NCBI GenBank assembly: GCA_964611145.1
Contig: CAZSYM010000003.1
Location: forward strand, 1 to 64,000
Length of the DNA stretch: 64,000 nt
Source: WFQV01 sp964611145
GTDB lineage: Bacteria > Bacteroidota > Ignavibacteria > Ignavibacteriales > Melioribacteraceae
Reading direction: 5' to 3'
A program made the position numbers and the translations under genes. Within the stretch, counting starts at the first letter, position 1. Each line of letters starts with the position of its first letter. Shown here in pieces: positions 26,594 through 34,645 of the stretch. The notes beneath the pieces are model-generated. The model saw only the letters and a list, made by a program, of their open reading frames with translations. It was not told the DNA's origin and searched no databases.

Positions 26594-27838
26594 ATGAAAG
26601 TGAAAATAAATTCGGAGATAGGGAAATTACAATATGTAATTATTCACTTCCCGGGAGCGGAAATAGAGAACATGACTCCAATGCATGCGGAAAAGGCTCT
26701 CTATAGCGACATTCTGAATCTCTCGGTAATCAGCCGTGAATATCGTGAGTTCTTGGACGTTCTGAACAAATTGACAAGAACCTTCGAAGTTTCCGAATTA
26801 TTAGAAAACGTATTGGAAAATCACGAAGCAAAAAAATATTTGATAAATAGAATATGCAGCAGGGAAGAAAGCGAATGTTTAATGGATTATCTTCTTACGC
26901 TGGACTCGAAAGAATTGGCAAAGCAAATGATAGAAGGCGTGCCATTGATTAGAGACAGTTACACAAAATTTTTAAGCGAGGAACGTTTTGCTCTGCAACC
27001 TCTTCACAATTTCTTTTTCACTCGCGATGCTTCCGCTTCTCTTTACGACCATGTTCTCGTAGCAAAACCGGCTAACAAGGTTCGGGAAAGAGAATCGTTG
27101 ATAATGGAAACCATTTTCGAATTTCACCCCGAATTTCAAGCCGATATTCTTAAGCCCATCGATTCTCCCGATCCCTCTTTAAGCATTGAGGGTGGGGACT
27201 TAATCGTAATAAAAGAAAATCTGTTGTTGGTTGGAAACGGCTTACGAACCACACCCTCCGGTGTAGATTTCATCGTCGAGCATTTCAAAAAGCTCAAGGA
27301 AAGAAAAACCATCATAGTGCAGGAGCTTCCCCATTCGCCCGAGTCTTTCATACATTTGGATATGGTTTTCACTATGCTGGACAAAGACGCCTGCATGATT
27401 TACGAGCCGTTACTGATGAATCCTCATAATTATAGAACCTTTGAAATAATCGTGGATAACGGTAAGGTCGAAAAAATAAGCGAGAGGAAAAATCTTTTGG
27501 AAGCTCTGCGTCGCAATGGGACGGATTTGGAACCGATTTATTGCGGCGGTAGCCAGGACCTATGGATACAGGAGAGAGAACAATGGCACAGCGGTGCGAA
27601 TTTCTTTGCGGTTTCGCCTGGCGTCATCATAGGCTACGAGCGAAACGTTCACACAATCGAAGAATTAAACAAGAAAGGATTCGAGACAATTCGTGCCGCG
27701 GATTTGATAGAAGGGAAAGCAACGGTGAATTTCGACAAGAAAACGGTTATTACAATTCAAGGCTCCGAACTTTCCCGGGGCGGCGGTGGAGCTCGATGTA
27801 TGACCATGCCAATTTTGAGAGATGACGTTGACTGGTAA
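26594..27838 (+). CDS. arcA: Arginine deiminase
   Basis: Arginine deiminase converts arginine to citrulline and ammonia. Its 414 residues carry the family landmarks: LQYVIIHFPGAEIENMTP at the N-terminus, FFFTRDASAS, the catalytic His segment FIHLDMVFTMLD, and the C-terminal catalytic Cys in GGGGARCMTMPILRDD. GGAG precedes the ATG. The usual partners, ornithine carbamoyltransferase and carbamate kinase, are not beside it, so it may serve ammonia production or acid tolerance rather than full ATP-yielding arginine fermentation; that is inference from context. Confidence 0.93.
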   Translation: MKVKINSEIGKLQYVIIHFPGAEIENMTPMHAEKALYSDILNLSVISREYREFLDVLNKLTRTFEVSELLENVLENHEAKKYLINRICSREESECLMDYLLTLDSKELAKQMIEGVPLIRDSYTKFLSEERFALQPLHNFFFTRDASASLYDHVLVAKPANKVRERESLIMETIFEFHPEFQADILKPIDSPDPSLSIEGGDLIVIKENLLLVGNGLRTTPSGVDFIVEHFKKLKERKTIIVQELPHSPESFIHLDMVFTMLDKDACMIYEPLLMNPHNYRTFEIIVDNGKVEKISERKNLLEALRRNGTDLEPIYCGGSQDLWIQEREQWHSGANFFAVSPGVIIGYERNVHTIEELNKKGFETIRAADLIEGKATVNFDKKTVITIQGSELSRGGGGARCMTMPILRDDVDW

Positions 27839-27865
27839 AATTATATAATTGCAAAGGAGATGATT

Positions 27866-28276
27866 ATGGAATTTTCCGCATTCGAAACGGAAATTTTTGT
27901 GCGACCGGACGATATCGACATGAACAATCACGTTCATTATTCCAAATACTTGGATTACCTTTTAACGGCACGCTATATTCAGATGAAAAAAAATTATGGT
28001 ATGTCGATGGAAAGCTTTTTGGAAAGAGGTTTCACGTGGGTCGCTTCTACTATTAACATTAATTACAAAAGAGCCATAATGTTGGGAGACAAAGTAATAG
28101 TTAAGGCTCAAATAACCGGCGCAAAGGGCGCTCAGGTTTTTCTTAACTATTGGATACTAAAAGGTGAAAACAAGAAGATTGCCGCGGAAGGCAACGCTGT
28201 TTTTACAATGATATCAACAAAAAACGGGCGCCCGGTTCGTATTCCACCCGATATACTTGAAAAATACAGTATTTAA
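27866..28276 (+). CDS. 4HBT-type acyl-CoA thioesterase
   Basis: A hot-dog-fold thioesterase of 136 residues. The active-site signature VRPDDIDMNNHVHYSKYLDY (Asp and the HVHY region) is that of the 4-hydroxybenzoyl-CoA/FadM group, and INYKRAIMLGDKVIVKAQI is the central helix-strand segment. It likely hydrolyses an acyl-CoA, with unknown chain. I use ATG 27866 because AAAGGAG lies six bases ahead; ATG 27860 touches that site. It follows arcA closely. Its stop overlaps the stop of the convergent glycosyltransferase gene. Confidence 0.88.
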   Translation: MEFSAFETEIFVRPDDIDMNNHVHYSKYLDYLLTARYIQMKKNYGMSMESFLERGFTWVASTININYKRAIMLGDKVIVKAQITGAKGAQVFLNYWILKGENKKIAAEGNAVFTMISTKNGRPVRIPPDILEKYSI

Positions 28277-28899
28277 ACGCCAATCGTGTTGCATACGGAG
28301 TCGGGGACATTACGATAATAAACATACGTGGGGTATTCGACTTTTTGAATGGTAAAAATCTTTTTCGCTCTTTCGAAGAAATCGGAATCCTCGCTGTAGG
28401 CGATATTCCTAAAGCCTCCCAATTTTAAGAAGACATTTCTCTTTCCGAAAAAGGTTCCGCCTATAATGCAATACTTAAGATGAATTTTCTTTGAGGCGTC
28501 CCGTTTATCCGGTACGTAAGGATTTCCCACAATCTTAATTCCGCCGTGAATTAAATCTATATCCGAGTGGGCTTTCATAAACTTTACGCGTAACTCCAAA
28601 TGAGGCGGTAAGTATTCATCGTCGCTGCCAAGAAAGGTAACGAACTTTCCCCGAGCGAGTTTCAAACCGAAATTCAAAGTGGTAGCCACTCCCGAATGCG
28701 GTTTCCGGAAGAAGAAGATAGCGCCGTGCCTTCGGGCAAAACTTTCCAACACCTTCGGGGTTTCGTCCTCGCTGCCGTCATCGACAACAATGAGCTCCCA
28801 ATTCGAATAACTCTGTCCCAAGACCGATTCCAACGTTCGGGGGAGTAATTTCGCTCTGTTGTAAGTTGGTAAAATTATTGAAACCAATGGCTGTTCCAT
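28273..28899 (-). CDS. Family 2 glycosyltransferase, short
   Basis: A 208-residue protein with a complete GT-A core: PLVSIILPTYNRAKLLPRTL at the N-terminus, the nucleotide-binding ELIVVDDGSEDET, and the metal-binding VTFLGSDDEYLPP. There is no membrane span, and it ends soon after the catalytic domain. Donor and acceptor cannot be inferred. It is a single gene in a region of mixed orientation. Confidence 0.85.
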   Translation of the reverse strand: MEQPLVSIILPTYNRAKLLPRTLESVLGQSYSNWELIVVDDGSEDETPKVLESFARRHGAIFFFRKPHSGVATTLNFGLKLARGKFVTFLGSDDEYLPPHLELRVKFMKAHSDIDLIHGGIKIVGNPYVPDKRDASKKIHLKYCIIGGTFFGKRNVFLKLGGFRNIAYSEDSDFFERAKKIFTIQKVEYPTYVYYRNVPDSVCNTIGV

Positions 28900-29027
28900 T
28901 CTGTAAAACTTTCCGTTTGTTTTTTAGAACTCAAGAAGGAAAATTTATCGAAAGATAACAAAAGGAATCAAAAAAATTTAATATATTTTAGTTTTTGAAT
29001 TATTCGGGTAAGCAAAGGTTCAGAAGA

Positions 29028-29243
29028 ATGAGTTACAGAGAACAGAAAAAGTATTTCGAGGCTCTAAAGAGATTCGAGAGGAAATTCGAGCCCAAAGAAT
29101 TGGAAGATTACAAAATGTTGAAAAAGCGGCACATTGACGATGAGGATTTGGATTCTCTTTCCCTCGCCCGTCTCAAAAAGCTATACGAAAAATATTATGT
29201 AAATCGTCCCAAACCCAATTTGGACGACCTTTTCAAAAAATAA
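29028..29243 (+). CDS. Small charged helical protein
   Basis: A 71-residue protein starting MSYREQKKYFEALKRFERKF and ending PNLDDLFKK. About half of the residues are Lys, Arg, Glu or Asp, and it is almost certainly helical, with a possible two-helix hairpin. I use ATG 29028; a TTG at 28995 could extend it by 11 residues. It lies 27 bases ahead of the DUF2723 gene on the same strand and is probably co-transcribed with it. No family is recognised. Confidence 0.6.
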   Translation: MSYREQKKYFEALKRFERKFEPKELEDYKMLKKRHIDDEDLDSLSLARLKKLYEKYYVNRPKPNLDDLFKK

Positions 29244-29270
29244 ATTTTCAATAACTATTGTGGTGAAATA

Positions 29271-32186
29271 ATGACACAATCCAGACTTCACAAGATTATA
29301 GGCTTTATTGTTTTCCTTATTGCGGCGTTCACTTATTTTTCTACCGTTCAGCCCTCGGTCTCTTTTTGGGACTGCGGAGAATTTATTTCTTCCTCGTATT
29401 TATTGCAAGTTCCACATCCGCCCGGAACCCCGTTTTTTCTAATTGTAGGACGGGTACTTTCAATGATTCCTTTTGTCGCCAATATAGGGCTTAGAGTAAA
29501 TACAATTTCCGTTCTTACCAGCTCCTTTGCAATATTGCTTCTTTATCTTACAGCCGTACGGGTAATAGAACATTTTTCGAAAAAAGAAAATCGTTCCATG
29601 CTGGAAGCAATCGGCATTTATCTTTCCGCGGCGATAGGTGCACTTTCCTTGGCTTTTGCCGATACCTTCTGGTTCAACGCCGTGGAAGCCGAGGTTTATG
29701 CTTCCTCTACCTTTTTTATTGCCCTTGTTACATGGCTTCTTATGGTTTGGGTGGAAAAGGCGGAACAGCCTGACAGCGAAAAATATTTAATAATGATTGC
29801 TTATCTGATCGGACTCGCCACAGGCGTCCATTTGATGGCGGTCTTGGCAATCGTTCCTATTGTAATGGTAATCGTTTTCAAAAAATACGCCTTGGGAGAT
29901 GAAGAAGAATTAAAGAGAACCGCTTATATTTTTCTGGGACATGCGGCGATAATTTTGGTCGTTTTCATGGCGATGTGGAGCGCCATTACGGATACCACCC
30001 CGCCTTCTCCCGAACAATATCAGGCGGTGGATAGCCGTTTCGTGTGGGTTTTTATAATCATAAGCGCCATCTATATGGGAGCTTTTTGGAAAAAAATATT
30101 TACCAAAAACTCTTTTTATATCCCCATTATCTTCGGTGGTGTCGCGCTAATTATCGTTTACCCGGGCGTGGTCAAATACTTACCTAATTTTTTGAGAGCC
30201 ATCGGGGGCGACAATACTTTTATTGGAGCTGTGGTTTTGATATTGATTTTCGCTCTCCTCGGTTACATTATTCGCTGGGGACATAAAGAAAACAAGGAAA
30301 CCGTGGCGCTTGCGGGAAAAGCTCTTTTGCTTATCCTGATAGGTTATACGACATACATTATGATTATTATTCGTGCAAACGAAAATCCCCCCATAAATCT
30401 TAACGACCCGCGCGACCTGAAAACCCTTGTTTCCTATCTGAACCGTGAACAATACGGGGATTTCCCGATGTTCAAAAGGCGGTTTTCCCAAGAACCGCAT
30501 CAACAAGGTATTTATACAAATTATACAAGCGACCTCGATTTCCTTTTGCGTTACCAAATGCAACACATGTTTCACCGCTATCTTTTCTGGAACTACATAG
30601 GAAGAGAAAGCACCGTTCAAGATGCCGGTGTTAAATGGACACAGCTTTTTTATATTCCATTCCTTTTCGGTTTGTTGGGACTTTACTACCATTTCAAAAA
30701 AGATTGGAAAATGGCATCCGTCTTTTTGGTGATGTTTATTTTTCTCGGTTACCTGACGGCTTTTTATCAGAACCAGCAACAGCCACAGCCCAGAGAACGG
30801 GATTATTTCTATGTGGGAGCGTTCTTCGTTTATTCTCTTTGGATTGCATTGGGAGTGAAAGGTACACTCGATATTGTAACGGAAACGCTGAAGAACAAGG
30901 GAATAATGAAACCCGTTTATTACGGCGTTTTGCTTTTTGCTATCATATTCGTTCCGTATAACATGGCGCGAACCAACTGGTTTACCCATGACCGTTCGCG
31001 TAATTTTGTTCCTTGGGATTATTCTTACAATTTGCTACAAAGCGTAAAGCCTAATGCAATTTTATTCACAAACGGTGATAACGATACTTTCCCTTTGTGG
31101 TATTTGCAAAATGTGGAAGGCATTCGCCGTGACGTACGCATAGCTAATTTAAGTTTGCTCAATACCGATTGGTATATCAAACAGCTCAAGCATGAAAGAC
31201 CATTCGGTACGCCGGAGGTTCCCATTTCGTATTCCGATTTGGAAATAAGCAGGCTGGGACCTATGCGTTGGCAGCCCAAGAAAATGAGCATAAAAGTACC
31301 GAAGGAAGTTTATGCTGAATTCGGAGTAACGGATTCTTCCATCATCAAAAAAGGCGAAATCACGTGGTTGATGAAAAACACCGCTACGTTCGGCAATATC
31401 AAAGCCGTCCGCACTCAGGACCTTATGGTTCTTGACATAATTAAAACGAATCGCTGGAAACGTCCTATATACTTTGCCGTTACTTGTTCGGACAATAGCA
31501 AAATAGGATTAAACGCTTACTTGAAGATGGAAGGGCTTGCTTTCCGTGTAATGCCGTTCAAAACGGGCAATTATTATAGCGCAATAGATGAAAAAATAAT
31601 GCACGAGCAACTCTTCAACGAGCCGAAGGGTTTCAGTCGTTCTTACAAGCCCGGTTTCAAGTTCCGCGGCTTGAACGATTCGACCATTTTCCTTAACGAC
31701 AATCATAAACGTTTAACGATGAACTATCGGAACGCTTTCATACGTCTTTCGCTTTATTATCTCTACGCCAAGCACGATAAGGAAATGGCAAAAGCCACGC
31801 TCGATAAAATGGAAGAAAAAATTCCTCGCAAATTGATACCGATGGATTATAGATTGTTAAGCGACATATCGAACATTTATTTCCAAGCGGGAGATAAGAA
31901 AACCTATCTGAAAATGGCGAGGGAAATAGAAAAAATCGCCCTTCAAAAACTCGACGAAGATCCGGAAAATATTTACGGCGATTATAACCCGTATTATTTA
32001 CTTAAAACCATTTACGACAATTTGCACGAGTACGATAAATTTATCAAAGTCTTGCAACGCTTGCAAGCCGTGCGACCTGATGACAAATCCGTTCAAACAC
32101 TGATTAACCAATACCGTGCAAAATCCTTGCTGGAGAAAAAATTCACAAGTCAACAGGCTGGGAATAAAAAGGATACGGTAAAATAA
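29271..32186 (+). CDS. DUF2723 membrane protein, putative mannosyltransferase
   Basis: A 971-residue protein with about 12-14 membrane spans in the first 560 residues, then a soluble C-terminal half with TPR-like helices near residues 850-950. The N-terminal FWDCGEFISSSYLLQVPHPPG carries the acidic Asp-Glu motif shared with GT-C glycosyltransferases and matches the DUF2723 family. The human relative TMEM260 has been reported as a protein O-mannosyltransferase. Bacteroidetes glycosylate many exported proteins, so a role in extracytoplasmic protein glycosylation is a reasonable inference, not shown by the sequence. A GH92 mannosidase lies elsewhere in the window. Confidence 0.8.
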   Translation: MTQSRLHKIIGFIVFLIAAFTYFSTVQPSVSFWDCGEFISSSYLLQVPHPPGTPFFLIVGRVLSMIPFVANIGLRVNTISVLTSSFAILLLYLTAVRVIEHFSKKENRSMLEAIGIYLSAAIGALSLAFADTFWFNAVEAEVYASSTFFIALVTWLLMVWVEKAEQPDSEKYLIMIAYLIGLATGVHLMAVLAIVPIVMVIVFKKYALGDEEELKRTAYIFLGHAAIILVVFMAMWSAITDTTPPSPEQYQAVDSRFVWVFIIISAIYMGAFWKKIFTKNSFYIPIIFGGVALIIVYPGVVKYLPNFLRAIGGDNTFIGAVVLILIFALLGYIIRWGHKENKETVALAGKALLLILIGYTTYIMIIIRANENPPINLNDPRDLKTLVSYLNREQYGDFPMFKRRFSQEPHQQGIYTNYTSDLDFLLRYQMQHMFHRYLFWNYIGRESTVQDAGVKWTQLFYIPFLFGLLGLYYHFKKDWKMASVFLVMFIFLGYLTAFYQNQQQPQPRERDYFYVGAFFVYSLWIALGVKGTLDIVTETLKNKGIMKPVYYGVLLFAIIFVPYNMARTNWFTHDRSRNFVPWDYSYNLLQSVKPNAILFTNGDNDTFPLWYLQNVEGIRRDVRIANLSLLNTDWYIKQLKHERPFGTPEVPISYSDLEISRLGPMRWQPKKMSIKVPKEVYAEFGVTDSSIIKKGEITWLMKNTATFGNIKAVRTQDLMVLDIIKTNRWKRPIYFAVTCSDNSKIGLNAYLKMEGLAFRVMPFKTGNYYSAIDEKIMHEQLFNEPKGFSRSYKPGFKFRGLNDSTIFLNDNHKRLTMNYRNAFIRLSLYYLYAKHDKEMAKATLDKMEEKIPRKLIPMDYRLLSDISNIYFQAGDKKTYLKMAREIEKIALQKLDEDPENIYGDYNPYYLLKTIYDNLHEYDKFIKVLQRLQAVRPDDKSVQTLINQYRAKSLLEKKFTSQQAGNKKDTVK

Positions 32187-32190
32187 AAAT

Positions 32191-32217
32191 ATCCAAAGGG
32201 GATTTTCCCCTTTGGAT
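32191..32217. terminator. Hairpin between the DUF2723 and superoxide reductase genes
   Basis: A perfect 11-bp stem, ATCCAAAGGGG/CCCCTTTGGAT, with a five-base loop. On the minus strand it is followed by ATTTTTATTTTA, so it most likely ends the superoxide reductase transcript. On the plus strand no T-run follows, but it sits only five bases beyond the DUF2723 stop and could still act there. Confidence 0.7.
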
Positions 32218-32297
32218 ACTCCTTAAAAAGTTCTTTCGGCAACAGCCAAGATTTATGAAGTGCGTAAAAGTTCTTTAGTTTCTAAAAATCCAGGTAT

Positions 32298-32681
32298 TCA
32301 TTCAACGACTTCAACTTCAACTTCTTCGCTTTGCCACAACCCGTGCTTCGTACAATAAGCCATAGCGGTCAATTTCATTTTCTTCTTTGTGGGAACAATA
32401 TAAAAGTCCACCTCGACCTGATTCGATTGATTTCCCAAAGCTCCGGCTACGAAAGTTGCCTGTGCCAAAAATGTTTCTCCGTCCCAAAGCTGAACATATG
32501 CAATGTAATGATCGAAATCATCGGGATGTGAATATTCATCTCCCACTTTAACTTTTACTTTGAATTTTTCGCCTTTTTTCGCTGTCTTTTCGCAATGGAC
32601 GAATGCCGAATGTCTGTCGATATAATCCTTTTTCGCCTCCTTATCTATTTGTGAAATGTCCTCATAACGATTGATTTTCAT
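32298..32681 (-). CDS. Superoxide reductase (neelaredoxin type)
   Basis: A 127-residue enzyme that reduces superoxide to hydrogen peroxide without making oxygen, typical of anaerobes. The iron centre ligands are all visible: H24, H52 and H58 (SHPDDFDHYI), C110 and H113 (YCTKHGLW), matching the four His and one Cys of Pyrococcus enzyme. The usual Glu next to the first His (EKH) is replaced by Asp-Arg. There is no N-terminal desulforedoxin domain, so this is class II. AAGGAG precedes the ATG. The peroxide it produces could be removed by the PerR-linked peroxiredoxin. Confidence 0.92.
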   Translation of the reverse strand: MKINRYEDISQIDKEAKKDYIDRHSAFVHCEKTAKKGEKFKVKVKVGDEYSHPDDFDHYIAYVQLWDGETFLAQATFVAGALGNQSNQVEVDFYIVPTKKKMKLTAMAYCTKHGLWQSEEVEVEVVE

Positions 32682-32716
32682 GTCATGTTCTCCTTATTTT
32701 GTTTTTGGTTTTTCAT

Positions 32717-32739
32717 CAAAAATAATCTTTACAAAAATA
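32717..32739 (-). promoter_or_regulatory. Two -7 like elements ahead of superoxide reductase
   Basis: On the minus strand TATTTTTG occurs twice, at 32717-32724 and 32732-32739, each an exact match to the Bacteroidetes -7 consensus TAnnTTTG. No TTTG was found at a proper distance upstream of either, so the promoter is only suggested. Confidence 0.3.
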
Positions 32740-32766
32740 AAACATTCGGGAGCAAATAAAAACAAC

Positions 32767-33354
32767 ATGTCCGCCGAGGAAAGCCTAATTAGATGTAGCT
32801 GGTGTGGCGATGACCCGCTATACGTTAAATATCACGACGAAGAATGGGGCGTGCCGGTCCACGACGACAAAAAGCTGTTCGAAACTTTGGTCCTGGACGG
32901 CGCTCAAGCAGGACTGAGCTGGATTACAATTTTGAGAAAAAGGGAGAACTACCGACGTGCATTCGATTACTTTGACCCCGTAAAGGTCGCCTCTTATGGT
33001 GAAAGGAAAATAGAAGAGTTGCTGGGCAATCCGGGAATTGTTCGCAACAGACAGAAAATTAAGAGCGCCATTAACAATGCCAAGGCTTTCCTAAAAATAG
33101 TGGAAGAATTCGGGAGCTTCGATAAATACATTTGGCAATTTGTGGACTATCAAACGATTCATAATAATTGGGAAAGGGACGAAGAAATACCCGCCACTTC
33201 AAAAGAATCGGATGCCATGAGTAAAGATTTGAAAAGCCGCGGATTCACCTTTGTGGGTAGTACGATATGCTATGCTTTCATGCAAGCCGTGGGCATGGTC
33301 AACGATCACGTGGTAAGTTGTTTTCGATATGACGAGATAAAAAAATTAAAATAA
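32767..33354 (+). CDS. tag: DNA-3-methyladenine glycosylase I
   Basis: Tag removes 3-methyladenine from alkylated DNA. Its 195 residues include the zinc-snap Cys pair region RCSWCGDDPLYVKYHDEEWG, the helix-hairpin-helix core LVLDGAQAGLSWITILRKRENYR with the catalytic Glu equivalent, and the C-terminal CYAFMQAVGMVNDHVVSCFR, which supplies the last Cys and His ligands. I start at ATG 32767; the longer frame to 32671 overlaps the divergent superoxide reductase promoter and reads as unrelated hydrophobic sequence. It converges on clpX. Confidence 0.93.
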   Translation: MSAEESLIRCSWCGDDPLYVKYHDEEWGVPVHDDKKLFETLVLDGAQAGLSWITILRKRENYRRAFDYFDPVKVASYGERKIEELLGNPGIVRNRQKIKSAINNAKAFLKIVEEFGSFDKYIWQFVDYQTIHNNWERDEEIPATSKESDAMSKDLKSRGFTFVGSTICYAFMQAVGMVNDHVVSCFRYDEIKKLK

Positions 33355-33379
33355 AAAAGCCGAAACTCTCGTTTCGGCT
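33353..33379 (-). terminator. Terminator after clpX
   Basis: A nine-base-pair stem (AGCCGAAAC/GTTTCGGCT) with a TCTC loop, followed on the minus strand by six T. It starts 13 bases beyond the clpX stop, and the T-run overlaps the stop codon of the convergent tag gene. Confidence 0.9.
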
Positions 33380-33391
33380 CGGCAAAACATT

Positions 33392-34645
33392 CTATGCGGA
33401 TTTCCTATCCGCCTCGATGTAAATGGGCGAAGCGCCTTTTTCCACCGTATCTTTTGTAATCAAACATTTTTCCACATTTTCCAAGTTCGGCAATTCATAC
33501 ATAATATCCAATAGGATGTCCTCCACGATGGAACGCAAGGCTCTCGCTCCTGTCTTTCTTTCTATTGCTTTATTGACTATCGCATCCAATGCCAGCGGGT
33601 CAAATTCCAACTCGACACCTTCCATCAAGAACAACTTCTTAAACTGTTTGATAATCGCATTTTTCGGTTTCGTAAGGATATTTTTCAAAGCTTCGCCGTC
33701 CAAGGAATGCAGGGGGGCAATTACAGGCAGACGTCCCACAAGTTCGGGAATCAATCCGTATTTAACAAGGTCTTCCGGCTGAATTAGCTTCAACAGTTCG
33801 TCTCTGTCGTTAAGATTGACCTTCGCCTCGCCTCCAAAGCCGATCGGGTTTTTATTGTTGCGTCGTTCGATTATGGGTTCTATGCCGTCGAAAGCGCCCC
33901 CGCAAATGAAAAGAATGTTTTTGGTATCGACGTTTATGAGACTTTGCTCGGGATGTTTACGTCCGCCGCGCGGGGGTACACCGGCAACCGTGCCTTCTAA
34001 AATTTTCAACAATGCCTGTTGAACGCCCTCACCGGAAACATCGCGAGTTATTGAAGTGCTTTCGCTCTTCCTGGCGATTTTATCGATTTCATCGATGTAA
34101 ACTATTCCTTTTTGAGCGCGTTCGAGATTATAATCCGCCGCTTGGAGCAGGCGAACCAGCACCGTTTCCACATCATCGCCCACGTAACCGGCTTCCGTCA
34201 AGGTTGTTGCATCCGCAATGGCAAAAGGAACATCCAGAATCTTAGCCAACGTTTGCGCTATAAGAGTTTTGCCCACACCCGTAGGTCCCACAAGTAGAAC
34301 GTTACTTTTCTCTATATCGACATCCTCCATACCCACAAACGGATCGTCAGCTTTAATTCTTTTATAATGATTATAAACCGCTACGGAAAGGACCTTTTTG
34401 GCGTGTTCCTGCCCGATAACGTACTCGTCCAAACTTTTCTTTATTTCCTTCGGAGTCGGTAGCTCGCGAGTAATTCTCTTTTTCTGAATAGCGGGGACGC
34501 TGGACTTCAATATTTCGAAGCTCGTGCGAACACAAATATCGCATATATAGACATCGGGACCTGCGACCATGCCGCTAACTTCGCTACTCTTCCGTCCGCA
34601 AAAGGAGCAACGGGGTTCTTCTTTTCTTTTATCTTTCTGATCCAT
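33392..34645 (-). CDS. clpX: ATP-dependent unfoldase ClpX
   Basis: ClpX unfolds proteins and feeds them to the ClpP protease. The N-terminal zinc-binding domain has two Cys pairs (CSFC and CDIC within residues 13-38). The AAA+ core shows Walker A GPTGVGKT, Walker B GIVYIDEIDKI, the pore loop GYVGDD and, near residue 267, an IGF loop (IGFGG) that docks onto ClpP. The 417 residues are normal. clpP is not adjacent; instead clpX starts within the stop codon of a TPR-protein gene (TAATG), an unusual coupling. Confidence 0.97.
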   Translation of the reverse strand: MDQKDKRKEEPRCSFCGRKSSEVSGMVAGPDVYICDICVRTSFEILKSSVPAIQKKRITRELPTPKEIKKSLDEYVIGQEHAKKVLSVAVYNHYKRIKADDPFVGMEDVDIEKSNVLLVGPTGVGKTLIAQTLAKILDVPFAIADATTLTEAGYVGDDVETVLVRLLQAADYNLERAQKGIVYIDEIDKIARKSESTSITRDVSGEGVQQALLKILEGTVAGVPPRGGRKHPEQSLINVDTKNILFICGGAFDGIEPIIERRNNKNPIGFGGEAKVNLNDRDELLKLIQPEDLVKYGLIPELVGRLPVIAPLHSLDGEALKNILTKPKNAIIKQFKKLFLMEGVELEFDPLALDAIVNKAIERKTGARALRSIVEDILLDIMYELPNLENVEKCLITKDTVEKGASPIYIEADRKSA

